From DATBSL01 sp964561785 (GTDB taxonomy: Bacteria; Acidobacteriota; Vicinamibacteria; Fen-336): DNA of 64,000 nucleotides. The position numbers and the translations under genes were made by a program. Location: assembly GCA_964561785.1 (NCBI GenBank), contig CAZLRF010000005.1, forward strand, positions 61,618 through 125,617, read 5' to 3'. The notes beneath the pieces were generated by a model. That model was not told where the DNA came from, ran no database searches, and was given only the letters and a program-made list of their open reading frames with translations. Positions 41,975-49,923 of the stretch are shown here, one piece after another; positions within the stretch are counted from its first letter, which is position 1, and every line of letters starts with the position of its first letter.

Positions 41975-42005
41975 ACGCCACATGACGCCACGCCGGGCGT
42001 GGCGT
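41975..42005. promoter_or_regulatory. Operator-like palindrome between regulator and PP2C genes
   Basis: ACGCCACGCC (41985-41994), one central G, GGCGTGGCGT (41996-42005) form a perfect 21-bp palindrome. A further ACGCCAC half-site lies at 41975-41981 in direct orientation. The cluster sits in the 165-bp divergent region directly behind the -10 of the membrane-tethered HTH gene. It is a good candidate for that regulator's own binding site. Confidence 0.55.
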
Positions 42006-42078
42006 GTGATGACGCTTGCCTCCGGGGCGCCCCGGGCCGAAATCCCGGGTGAGGAGGGGCGCGACACCCTTGGCGACC

Positions 42079-42945
42079 ATGACCCACGACCCCGCAGCGG
42101 CGCCCGGCCACCCCCACCGTCGCCCCCTGACCCCGAGCCTGACCCCCGCCCTCCTCACGACGCGGGGCCGGCGGGACACCAACCAGGACCGCGTGTGCGC
42201 CCTGCGGACGCTCGTGGCCGGCCAACCCGCGGTCCTTCTCGCGGTCGCCGACGGCATCGGAGGCCTTCCGGCCGGCGAGCAGGCGGCCGACCTCGCCCTC
42301 CAGGTCGTGAGCCACTACGCGCACTACGTGGTCCCGGAAGCCTCCGCTCTGCCCGGGGCGGTGCGGGAGGCCATGGCCGACCTCGTCCGCTCCGCGGGCC
42401 GGCGCATCTGGCTCTGGGCGAGGGAGAACACCCTCGCGGGTGCGACGGGCAGCACCCTCGTCTGCGCGCTCGTGTGGGACCACCACTACGTGGTCGCCCA
42501 CGCCGGAGACAGCCGCTGCTACTACGTGAGCGACCGCGGCGCGAGCGCCCTGACCCGCGACCACACGGAGGCGGCGCGGCTCGTCCGGGACGGCGGGCTG
42601 TCGCCCGCCGCGGCCCGCACGAGCCCGCTCAGTCACCGGTTGACGAACGCCCTCGGATGGCCCACCGACCTCGTGGTCGACGTGGCCCCCCTCGGCGAGG
42701 ACCTCGGTACGCTCGACGAGGACTGCGTCCTCCTCGTGTGCTCCGACGGCCTGCACGGTGTCCTCGACGAGCGCGACATCCACGAGGCCTTCCACGAGAC
42801 CCGGAGCGTCGAGGAGGCCTGCCGCCGCCTCGTCTCGCTCGCCCTCGATCACGGCTCGGTGGACAACGTGAGCGTCGCCGCCGTCGAGGTGGGGCGGCTG
42901 CGCCGTTCGAGCCAGTCGATTCCGTCGATTCCGCGCCCGGCTTGA
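42079..42945 (+). CDS. PP2C-family Ser/Thr protein phosphatase
   Basis: A 288-residue soluble metal-dependent phosphatase with all core motifs: RRDTNQDR (Asp37), VADGIGG (58-62 region), GSTLVCALV, VAHAGDSRCYYV, LTRDHTE, LVCSDGLHGVL and DNVSVAAVEV. It should dephosphorylate Ser/Thr residues modified by Hanks-type kinases. No kinase gene is present in the window. ATG at 42079 is chosen because it lies shortly before the conserved core; it lacks a clear SD. Divergent from the membrane-tethered regulator, so they may share control. Confidence 0.92.
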   Translation: MTHDPAAAPGHPHRRPLTPSLTPALLTTRGRRDTNQDRVCALRTLVAGQPAVLLAVADGIGGLPAGEQAADLALQVVSHYAHYVVPEASALPGAVREAMADLVRSAGRRIWLWARENTLAGATGSTLVCALVWDHHYVVAHAGDSRCYYVSDRGASALTRDHTEAARLVRDGGLSPAAARTSPLSHRLTNALGWPTDLVVDVAPLGEDLGTLDEDCVLLVCSDGLHGVLDERDIHEAFHETRSVEEACRRLVSLALDHGSVDNVSVAAVEVGRLRRSSQSIPSIPRPA

Positions 42946-42971
42946 CTCCCCCCCCGACCCCTTCGTAGACT
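42942..42971 (+). promoter_or_regulatory. Promoter of tRNA-Glu
   Basis: TTGACT (42942-42947) and TAGACT (42966-42971) separated by 18 nt, 7 nt before the tRNA. The -35 overlaps the PP2C stop codon. Confidence 0.7.
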
Positions 42972-42978
42972 GGCGGAC

Positions 42979-43053
42979 GGCGCTATCGTCTAGGGGTTAG
43001 GACGGATGGTTCTCAGCCATCAAACCGGGGTTCGAATCCCCGTAGCGCTACCA
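42979..43053 (+). tRNA. tRNA-Glu(CUC)
   Basis: Acceptor GGCGCTA (42979-42985) pairs with TAGCGCT (43043-43049, one G-U pair), discriminator A, encoded CCA. Anticodon stem GATGG/CCATC with loop TTCTCAG, anticodon CTC at 43012-43014. It is charged by the GltX encoded 2.5 kb away. Confidence 0.95.
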
Positions 43054-43077
43054 GCTTCATAGCTTCCGCTCTCCACC

Positions 43078-43096
43078 GAGGCCCCGACGGGGCCTC
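43078..43096 (+). terminator. Hairpin terminator after tRNA-Glu
   Basis: GAGGCCCC (43078-43085), loop GAC, GGGGCCTC (43089-43096), then GAGCCGTTT. A perfect 8-bp stem 24 nt after the tRNA. Confidence 0.6.
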
Positions 43097-43179
43097 GAGC
43101 CGTTTCCAGCCCTCCTCCTCCGCCGCGGTGGCAGGCTCCGCCGACAGCGGGTACCATTCCCCTCGTCCCCGGATCCCCA

Positions 43180-45219
43180 ATGGTCGAGCTGAACCACCGC
43201 GACCGCACCATCAAGGTCAAGGTCGTGTACTACGGCCCGCCGGTCGGGGGGAAGACGACGAACCTCCAGATCCTCCACCGCTGCGCCGACGCGAAGCGCC
43301 GCGGCGAGCTGATCTCGATCAACTCGGCGCAGGACCGGACGATCCTGTTCGACCTGCTCCCGCTCAAGACACCGGGCTTCCGCGGCTTCGACCTGCGCCT
43401 CCAGGTCCTCGCCGTGCCCGGGCAGGCGATGTACTCGGCCACCCGCCGTCTCGTGCTGAAGGGCGCCGACTCGCTCGTCTTCGTCGCGAACTCCGCCCTC
43501 GACCGCTGGGAGGAGAACATCCAGAGCTACCGGGAGATGACGCAGAACCTGCTCTCCCACCACCTCGACCCCACCGCGATGCCGCTCGTCTTCCAGTACA
43601 ACAAGCGCGACCTGCCCCAGGTGCTCGAGGTCGAGGCCCTCGACCGCGCGCTGAACGGACGCGGGGCGGAGGTGGTGCCCGCGGTGGCGGTTCGCGGCGA
43701 GGGGGTCCTCGAGACGTTCGGGAGCGTCCTCGCCCGGACCGTGCAGGACCTCGCGCGGCGCTACGCCATCCTCGACGTCAAGGACGCGGCGCCCGCCCGC
43801 GAGTGGGCCGACCAGGCCCTGCGCGAGCTGTTCGGCCGCACCAGCCTGTCCGGGACGGCGGCCACCCCGGCGACGACGCAGCCGCTGCCCCGGGTCGAGC
43901 CGTCGCCCCCGGCGCTCGCCGCGGGGGCGGCCGCGGCCCCCCCGCCCGGCCACACCGTCGTGAGGGTCGCGCCGCCTCCGGTGCCGGCCGAGGACGTGCG
44001 GCCGACGGGCGCCGACGCGAAGTCGAGCGAGCTCGTCGAGACCTACGCCGAAGCCTCCGCGCAGCTCGGGTCGGCGCTCACGGAGCTGCGCGAGGAGCGC
44101 GACGTCGCACGGCAGCGCCTCGACGACCTCCGCCGGACGATGGCGGCGGCCCAGGACGTGCTCGCGGGGGCGCCGCTCGAGACCGCGCTGCGCCCGGTGC
44201 TCGCGCGAATGGCGGCGATCGCGGGGACGGATCTCGCCTCGTTCTGGGTTCCCCAGGAGGGCCAGCCGCCCGCCGCCGCGACGCTGCTGGGCCTCGACGC
44301 CGACCCCGTCCTCGGCTCTCCCCTCGCCGTCCGCCACGTCCTCGAGTCGGCGGGGGGCGCGAAGCCGGCGCTCGTCTTCGCCGCGGAGAACCTCGACCTG
44401 GGCCAGGCGCTCGATACGCCGGGACGGCGGCTCGCCGCGCTGCTGGCCGTCCCGTTCCGCACGCCCGGCGGGCTCCAGGGCCTCGCCGCCTTCTACTTCG
44501 GTCCCGACACCGCCCGGCCCGGCCCCGCGGTCCTCGAGCACCTCGCCGAGGTCCCCCGCGCGCTCTCGGCCGCGCTCGAGCTGTTCGCCACGCTGCGCAC
44601 GGTGAAGGCCGCGGAACGGGCGCTCGAGCTCGCCCTCGCGGGCAGCGCCTCGCTGCGGGGGCTGGAGCACCTCGTGGGCTCGCTCCTCACCTTGCGCGAC
44701 CGCATGGCGGAGATCCGCAACCGCCCCGACGCGCCCCCGTGGTTCGCGGAGCACTACGTCTCGCTCGCCCCCGCTCTCGGCTCCGCCCTCGACGACGCGC
44801 GCTCGCTCCTCGGCTTCGCCCGGGGGGAGGTCCGGCGCGAGGCCGTGTACGTCGAGGACCTGCTCGCGGAGCTGCGCACGCCGGAGGTCGCGGTGGAGCT
44901 CGCCCCCGCGGCCGAGACCGTCTCCGCCGACGCGGCGCTCCTGCGGGTGGCGCTGCGAGCGGTCACCGACGAGGTGCGCGCGCGCGCCGGGGCCAACACC
45001 GCGGCCCTGCTCGTCCGCGCCGCGGCCGCGGCGGAGGGCGTGCGGATCGGGGTCCGTGCGGCCGTCCCCGTCGGCGAGCGGCAGGAGGCCCCCCTCACCG
45101 CCGGCCTCGGGCTCGGTCTCGCCCGGCGCATCGCCGAGCTGCACGGGGGTCGCCTCGACGACGCCGGCCCGGCGGGGGAGGTGTCGCTCACGCTCCCCTC
45201 GGCCCCGCCCGCGTCCTGA
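43180..45219 (+). CDS. MglA-like GTPase fused to GAF and degenerate histidine-kinase domains
   Basis: A 679-residue multidomain protein. Residues 1 to about 205 are an MglA-type small GTPase: Walker A GPPVGGKTT (19-27), switch region around SAQDRTILFDLLPL, VPGQAMYSATRRLVLKG, NKRD. A Pro/Ala-rich linker (about 220-285) and a coiled coil (about 290-325) follow, then a GAF-like domain (about 330-475; LAVPFRTPGGLQGLAAFYF), and a C-terminal kinase-like ATPase part (about 480-679) ending in GLGLGLARRIAELHGGRL, a G2-box. The N-box Asn is replaced (VTDEV) and no G1 DxGxG or H-box is clear, so kinase activity is doubtful. MglA GTPases set polarity and motility in Myxococcus. Confidence 0.85.
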   Translation: MVELNHRDRTIKVKVVYYGPPVGGKTTNLQILHRCADAKRRGELISINSAQDRTILFDLLPLKTPGFRGFDLRLQVLAVPGQAMYSATRRLVLKGADSLVFVANSALDRWEENIQSYREMTQNLLSHHLDPTAMPLVFQYNKRDLPQVLEVEALDRALNGRGAEVVPAVAVRGEGVLETFGSVLARTVQDLARRYAILDVKDAAPAREWADQALRELFGRTSLSGTAATPATTQPLPRVEPSPPALAAGAAAAPPPGHTVVRVAPPPVPAEDVRPTGADAKSSELVETYAEASAQLGSALTELREERDVARQRLDDLRRTMAAAQDVLAGAPLETALRPVLARMAAIAGTDLASFWVPQEGQPPAAATLLGLDADPVLGSPLAVRHVLESAGGAKPALVFAAENLDLGQALDTPGRRLAALLAVPFRTPGGLQGLAAFYFGPDTARPGPAVLEHLAEVPRALSAALELFATLRTVKAAERALELALAGSASLRGLEHLVGSLLTLRDRMAEIRNRPDAPPWFAEHYVSLAPALGSALDDARSLLGFARGEVRREAVYVEDLLAELRTPEVAVELAPAAETVSADAALLRVALRAVTDEVRARAGANTAALLVRAAAAAEGVRIGVRAAVPVGERQEAPLTAGLGLGLARRIAELHGGRLDDAGPAGEVSLTLPSAPPAS

Positions 45220-45233
45220 CGCGAAGCCAGGGC

Positions 45234-45929
45234 CTACAGGTGGCGCAGGCCGTCCTCGTCCTCCGGCCCCCGCCGCCGCAGCAGCCGCTCGAGCGACTCG
45301 CGGGCGATCTCCTTGCCCGCGAGGCCGAAGGCGAGGGCGAGGGCGAGCACGATCCCGCCGAAGAAGATCGCGAAGGCGGTGAGCACGACCCTCTGGCCAA
45401 GCCCGACCTGCTCGAGGGCCATCGCCGCGAACAGGACCAGGAGCGCCGCGTGGACGCCCGAGGAGAGAAGCCGTGCCGAAGGAAGCCCCGCGTTCACCGC
45501 CGCGATCAGCACGCTGCGGCGGGCGAAGCCGGCCACGAGCCCGCCCGCGACGAGGAGGGCGACCGCCACCAGCAGGTGGGGCAGCCAGGCGAACGCCCGC
45601 GCCACGAGGTCCACCGCGACCCGCAGGTCGAGCGCGGCCACCGCGAGGAGAACGAACACCGCGAGCACGACCCACGCCACGGCGAGGGCGATCGTGCGCG
45701 AGGGGCGCCTCGTCAGGCCCGCCCGCCGCGCCACGTCCCCGATCCCACTGCGCTCGGCGAAGCGATCCACGCCGAGGCGGGGGAGGAGGAAGGCGAGCAG
45801 GAAGCGGACCGCCCCCGCCACCACCGCTCCCACCAGCAGGAGCACGAGCATGGCGAGGAGGTTGGGCGCGAAGGACTGAAGCCTCGTCCCGAACTCCCCC
45901 ACTGTCGTCCGAAGTACCTCGCTCAGCAT
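45234..45929 (-). CDS. Mechanosensitive-channel-like TM-helix protein
   Basis: A 231-residue protein with about five hydrophobic helices (for example LLAMLVLLLVGAVVAGAVRF, ALAVAWVVLAVFVLLAVAAL). The repeated pattern of helices with conserved Gly and the end AFAIFFGGIVLALALAFGLAGKEIARESLERLL match the conserved TM-helix family related to MscS channels (PF05552), but the MscS beta and C-terminal domains are missing. It could form or modify a small osmotic channel. It lies beside osmolyte-type glycosyltransferase genes, which fits a role in osmotic adaptation. Confidence 0.75.
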   Translation of the reverse strand: MLSEVLRTTVGEFGTRLQSFAPNLLAMLVLLLVGAVVAGAVRFLLAFLLPRLGVDRFAERSGIGDVARRAGLTRRPSRTIALAVAWVVLAVFVLLAVAALDLRVAVDLVARAFAWLPHLLVAVALLVAGGLVAGFARRSVLIAAVNAGLPSARLLSSGVHAALLVLFAAMALEQVGLGQRVVLTAFAIFFGGIVLALALAFGLAGKEIARESLERLLRRRGPEDEDGLRHL

Positions 45930-45943
45930 GGCTCAGGACCTCC

Positions 45944-47221
45944 TCAGCCCCTGACCGCGGCGGCCCACCGCTCCCGCAGCCGGGGCTTCTGGCGCACGAA
46001 CTCGTCGGCGAGGGAGCGGATCGCCTTCTCGACCTCGGCGGACCCGCTCGACGCGTGGGCGAGCACGAACGACGCGGTGCGCCCCAGGTAGAGCGGCACC
46101 AGCGACCGCAGGAGCTGCTCGCGGGGCAGAGAGCGCGCGCGGTACGCGACGGCGAAGTCGTGGACGACGCGCACCCACAGCGGGTCCGGGAAGCGGAACT
46201 CGCCCTCCCCGACCCCGGCGAGGGCGCCGACCCCGGCGAGCGTCTCGGGGGCGAGGGCCCGGCCCCAGACCTCGCGCAGGTCGCGCACCCCCTGCTCGAA
46301 GATGCCCACCATGCGGCCCACGTTGACCGCGACCGGCTCGAGCCCGACCCCGTGCGGGAAGCCGAAGAGCGGGACCTCCTCCGCGGTGGCGACGTCCCGC
46401 CAACGGCTCTCGTACGTCTCCATGAGGTCGAACACCGCGGAGACGACCTGCACGAGCATCGCCGCGAGGTCCGCCCCGGGGTCCTTCGCGTCGTGGATCT
46501 TGGCCCCGAGGAACGCCTGGCAGACCCGGAAGTCGTCGGCCACCGCCGTGGTCGTCATCCAGACGTCGATCCCGAACCGGGCGACGTCGGTCTCCCACAC
46601 CGGCTGGCGCAGCCAGTGCGAGGCGAGGCGCCCCGAGAAGCCGAACTCCCCCCCGATCGGCTGGCGCACCTCCCGCCCGTAGAGCGAACGGGTGAGCGGG
46701 TAGACGATCGAGTTCGTGATCGTGCCGTCGAACTTGTGCCGCAGGTAGAGCGGCGCGACGTAGTCGAAGCCGTGATCGGCCACCGGCCGCAGCAGCAGCT
46801 CGAACCAGTCCGGGGTGATGCTGCGAAGGTCCGAGTCCACCACCGCGCAGGCCCGCGCCCCGAGACGCTCCGCGATCGCGAAGATCGTCCGCAGGGCGCT
46901 CCCCTTGCCGGGGACGCCGTGGTACGGGGTGACGATCCGCTTCGCGGGGGGCACGGGGTGCGAGGCGAGGATCGCGTGGGGCGATCCGGGGTCGGCGTGC
47001 GCCACGACCTCGGGGGTGCCGTCCCGCGAGCCGCCGTCCGAGTTCACGATGACCGCGCGGCGGCCCGGGAAGTGCTTGGCGAGCCCCAGCGACGCCGCCC
47101 GCACCACGTGGCCGATCGTCGCCGCGTTGTTGAAGCTGGGGATGCCGACCACGAGCTCCGCGCCGTCGAGCTCCCGCACGCGCTCGGCGACCCGCGGCTC
47201 GAGGGGGACCCCGCTCACCAC
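45944..47221 (-). CDS. GT-A glycosyltransferase, related to glucosyl/mannosylglycerate-type enzymes
   Basis: A 425-residue soluble transferase: ELVVGIPSFNNAATIGHVV opens a GT-A nucleotide-sugar domain, CAVVDSDLRSITPDW supplies the D-x-D, and RQPIGGEFGFSGRLA resembles the acceptor loop (GGEF) of GT81/GT78-type enzymes. The C-terminal part is helical. Together with the neighbouring GT81-like gene, 10 nt upstream in the operon, it may act in making or extending a glycosylglycerate osmolyte; the sugar is not readable from sequence. GTG/ATG choice: the stated start gives a typical short N-terminus. Confidence 0.75.
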   Translation of the reverse strand: MVSGVPLEPRVAERVRELDGAELVVGIPSFNNAATIGHVVRAASLGLAKHFPGRRAVIVNSDGGSRDGTPEVVAHADPGSPHAILASHPVPPAKRIVTPYHGVPGKGSALRTIFAIAERLGARACAVVDSDLRSITPDWFELLLRPVADHGFDYVAPLYLRHKFDGTITNSIVYPLTRSLYGREVRQPIGGEFGFSGRLASHWLRQPVWETDVARFGIDVWMTTTAVADDFRVCQAFLGAKIHDAKDPGADLAAMLVQVVSAVFDLMETYESRWRDVATAEEVPLFGFPHGVGLEPVAVNVGRMVGIFEQGVRDLREVWGRALAPETLAGVGALAGVGEGEFRFPDPLWVRVVHDFAVAYRARSLPREQLLRSLVPLYLGRTASFVLAHASSGSAEVEKAIRSLADEFVRQKPRLRERWAAAVRG

Positions 47222-47231
47222 TCCCTCGCCC

Positions 47232-48461
47232 TCACCGCCACTCCCGCCGGACCGACGCGTCGCCCTTCGCGACCGCGGCGAGGAGCCGCGCGCCCGCGTC
47301 GGGGACTCCCGCCCACACCCGCGCCCAGTTGGGCACGAGCGGCGGGCCCAGGGGGTCGGCGAGGAACTCCTCGATCGCCGAGCGCAGGGCCTGGGTGAAC
47401 ACCTGCACCACCCGTTCCTCGGCGTGCCGGTCGAACGGGAGGCCGTTCACCACCGAGACCGCGTGGGAGTCGGCCACCGCGTCCTCGGCCTCGCGCTGGT
47501 AGGCCGCCTGCAGGCTCATGAGGAGCCCCTGCGCGAGGTTGACCCCCGCCGCGGCGAGGGTGCGCAGGAGGTGCTTCACCACGTCGCGGGCCATGCGGTT
47601 GAGGCCCCGCGAGGGGTCGTCCGCGGAAAGCGACTGGTGCTTGTGGTCGTAGCGCTCGGCGATCTCCACCTGGCAGATGCGGCTCGCGGCGCGGTGGCGC
47701 AGGGCCTCGAACAGCGTCACGATCTCGAGGCCCCAGTCGCAGGGCAGGCGCATCCTCTCCGCGAGGTCGGCTTTGATCGCGAACTCCCCGGAGAGGGCGT
47801 AGCGGAAGGACGAGAGGTAGCGGATGTAGGGGTCCTGCCCGATGAGCCTGGTGAAGGCCGCGAGGAGCGGCGTCAGGAGCAACCGCGTGACCCGCCCGTG
47901 GAGCCGGCTCGACACCCGGGCGTAGTAGGCCTTCACGAAGTCGAAGTCGACGGTGGGCTCGACCGCGGGGAGGACGAGCCGGGCGAGCATGGAGCGCGAG
48001 AAGTTCACGACGTCCGCGTCCTGGAACGCGACGTAGGCCGCGCGGTCCTCGGCGAGGACGTACCCGATCGCCAGCCAGCACGCCCGTCCCTTCCCGGGGT
48101 CGCCCGTGTGCAGGCCCGCCGCCGTCATCTCCTCGACGAACGCCTCGACCGCCGGGGCCTCGTTCCACAGCACCACCTTGCGTCCCGGGTAGCGCTCGAA
48201 GTAAGCGAGGGCGCGGTGGTAGTCGTCGAAGCTCGCGTGGTTGAGCGACAGGACGAGCGAGTCGAGGTAGCGGACACGGCACAGCTCGTCCAGGATCCCG
48301 GCGAGCGCCGGGCGCTCCATCTCGGAGGGCACGAGCGGCACGACGAGCGACACCGGGAAGCGCGGGGCGAGCGCGGCGAGGCGCGCCTCCATGTCCTCGA
48401 CGCCCCTCTCGGCGAGGTACGGGAGGGCGGTGACGGGGCCGAACTGGTGGAAGTCGCTCAT
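47232..48461 (-). CDS. Glucosyl-3-phosphoglycerate synthase-like glycosyltransferase (GT81)
   Basis: A 409-residue transferase with ATG at 48461. PVSLVVPLVPSEMERPALAG starts the GT-A fold; AAYVAFQDADVVNFS carries the D-x-D-type motif; FRYALSGEFAIKADLAERM, CDWGLEIVTLFEAL and ERYDHKHQSL match GpgS family features known from mycobacteria and thermophiles. GpgS uses NDP-glucose and 3-phosphoglycerate to make the precursor of the compatible solute glucosylglycerate. No GpgP phosphatase gene is adjacent. GalU in this window could supply UDP-glucose. It is divergent from a cation/proton antiporter gene. Confidence 0.78.
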   Translation of the reverse strand: MSDFHQFGPVTALPYLAERGVEDMEARLAALAPRFPVSLVVPLVPSEMERPALAGILDELCRVRYLDSLVLSLNHASFDDYHRALAYFERYPGRKVVLWNEAPAVEAFVEEMTAAGLHTGDPGKGRACWLAIGYVLAEDRAAYVAFQDADVVNFSRSMLARLVLPAVEPTVDFDFVKAYYARVSSRLHGRVTRLLLTPLLAAFTRLIGQDPYIRYLSSFRYALSGEFAIKADLAERMRLPCDWGLEIVTLFEALRHRAASRICQVEIAERYDHKHQSLSADDPSRGLNRMARDVVKHLLRTLAAAGVNLAQGLLMSLQAAYQREAEDAVADSHAVSVVNGLPFDRHAEERVVQVFTQALRSAIEEFLADPLGPPLVPNWARVWAGVPDAGARLLAAVAKGDASVRREWR

Positions 48462-48624
48462 GCTCGCCTCCCGGACAGGCCGCGCGTCGAGGGGTGCGCG
48501 ATCCGGGCGGCCCCGGGTCTCGTGGGGGGCCGCGACTGCCGACACGGCCAGCCTACCAGCCGCCTCTCCCGCGCTCAAGCGGAATCGGCGGACCCGGAGC
48601 CCCTCGGCGAGGCGGTTCGCCTGA

Positions 48625-48630
48625 TACACT
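48625..48630 (+). promoter_or_regulatory. -10-like element before the CPA2 antiporter
   Basis: TACACT preceded by TGA ends 9 nt before the ATG at 48640; no SD. Part of the start-proximal -10 class. Confidence 0.45.
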
Positions 48631-48639
48631 CGCCCCTCG

Positions 48640-49914
48640 ATGAGCGCGATCGCCCTGTTCCTCTCCGCGTCGTCGGGCCACGACGAGCACGCCCGCATCC
48701 TCCTCGCCTTCGCCTTCGTCCTCGTCGGCGCCAAGCTGTTCGGAGCGGTGGTCGAGCGGCTGGGCCAGCCCGCCGTGCTCGGCGAGCTGCTCATGGGCGT
48801 CCTTCTCGGCAACCTCGCCCTCCTCGGCGGACCGAGCCTCGCCGCCCTTGAGGCGAGCGAGACCTTCGCGATCCTCGCCGAGCTCGGCGCGATCCTCCTC
48901 CTCTTCGAGGTCGGGCTCGAGTCGACCCCCAAGGACATGATGGCGGTGGGCCTTCCCGCGACGCTGGTGGCCGTCGTGGGGGTGGTCACCCCGATGGCAC
49001 TCGGCTACGGCGTCGACCAGCTCCTGCACGGGCAGGACTCGTGGATGGCCCACGCGTTCGTGGGGGCGATGCTCGCCGCGACCTCGGTCGGCATCACCGC
49101 CCGCGTGCTGCAGGGGGCGAACGCGATCCGCACCCCGTCCGCACGGATCATCCTCGGGGCCGCGGTCATCGACGACGTCCTCGGCCTCGTGGTCCTCGCG
49201 ATCATCGCCGGCGTCATCCGCTCGGCGGCGGCGGGCACCACGCTCGACGCGGCGGGCATCGTCCTGATCATGGTGAAGGCCTTCGCCTTCCTCCTCGGCG
49301 CGGTGGTGATCGGCTCGTTCGTCTCGCCGCGGCTCTTCCGCCAGGCCCTCGCCATCCGCTCGACCGGGGTCGTGCAGGCCCTCGCCCTCAGCCTGTGCTT
49401 CGCCCTCTCCTGGCTCGCGATGCAGGCCGGCCTCGCCGCGATCGTGGGGGCGTTCGCGGCCGGCCTCGTCCTCGAGGACGTGCACTTCGAGGGCCACGTC
49501 AAGCGCGGGGAGAAACCCCTGCACGAGAGCCTGCACTCGATCACCGCCCTCCTCGTGCCCATCTTCTTCGTGCGGATGGGGATGCTCGTCCACGTCGACA
49601 ACTTCCTCAAGCCCGGCGTCCTCGGCTTCGCGGTCGTCCTCACCCTCGCCGCGATGGTGGGGAAGTGGGCGTGCGGCCTCGCGGTGCCCCGTGCCGTCTC
49701 ACGGGTCACGGTCGCCATCGGCATGATGCCGCGCGGCGAGGTGGGCCTGATCTTCGCGGGGATCGGTGCGGGCCTCATGGTCCAGGGCCACCCCGTGGTC
49801 GGTCCCGAGACCTACGCGGCCGCGGTCTTCATGGTCGTGGTGACGACGATGGCCACCCCGCCGCTGCTGCTGTGGTCGCTCCGGCGGGACGCGGCCCGCG
49901 CCGCGCGGGGCTGA
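48640..49914 (+). CDS. CPA2-family cation:proton antiporter (Kef/NapA-like)
   Basis: A 424-residue membrane protein with about 12-13 helices. ERLGQPAVLGELLMGVLLG and ILAELGAILLLFEVGLE are typical for CPA2; ILGAAVIDDVLGLVVLA contains the two adjacent aspartates of electrogenic antiporters; GMMPRGEVGLIFAGIG is the conserved helix-10 region. There is no C-terminal TrkA-N domain, so it is more NapA-like than KefB/C. It exchanges Na+ or K+ for H+ across the inner membrane. Divergent from the osmolyte glycosyltransferases. Confidence 0.92.
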   Translation: MSAIALFLSASSGHDEHARILLAFAFVLVGAKLFGAVVERLGQPAVLGELLMGVLLGNLALLGGPSLAALEASETFAILAELGAILLLFEVGLESTPKDMMAVGLPATLVAVVGVVTPMALGYGVDQLLHGQDSWMAHAFVGAMLAATSVGITARVLQGANAIRTPSARIILGAAVIDDVLGLVVLAIIAGVIRSAAAGTTLDAAGIVLIMVKAFAFLLGAVVIGSFVSPRLFRQALAIRSTGVVQALALSLCFALSWLAMQAGLAAIVGAFAAGLVLEDVHFEGHVKRGEKPLHESLHSITALLVPIFFVRMGMLVHVDNFLKPGVLGFAVVLTLAAMVGKWACGLAVPRAVSRVTVAIGMMPRGEVGLIFAGIGAGLMVQGHPVVGPETYAAAVFMVVVTTMATPPLLLWSLRRDAARAARG

Positions 49915-49923
49915 GCCGCCGGC

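Noticed and set aside
43128..46091. Alternative long plus-strand frame over the MglA-like gene
   Set aside because: Arg/Pro/Gly-rich shadow in another frame; the 43180 frame carries the GTPase motifs.
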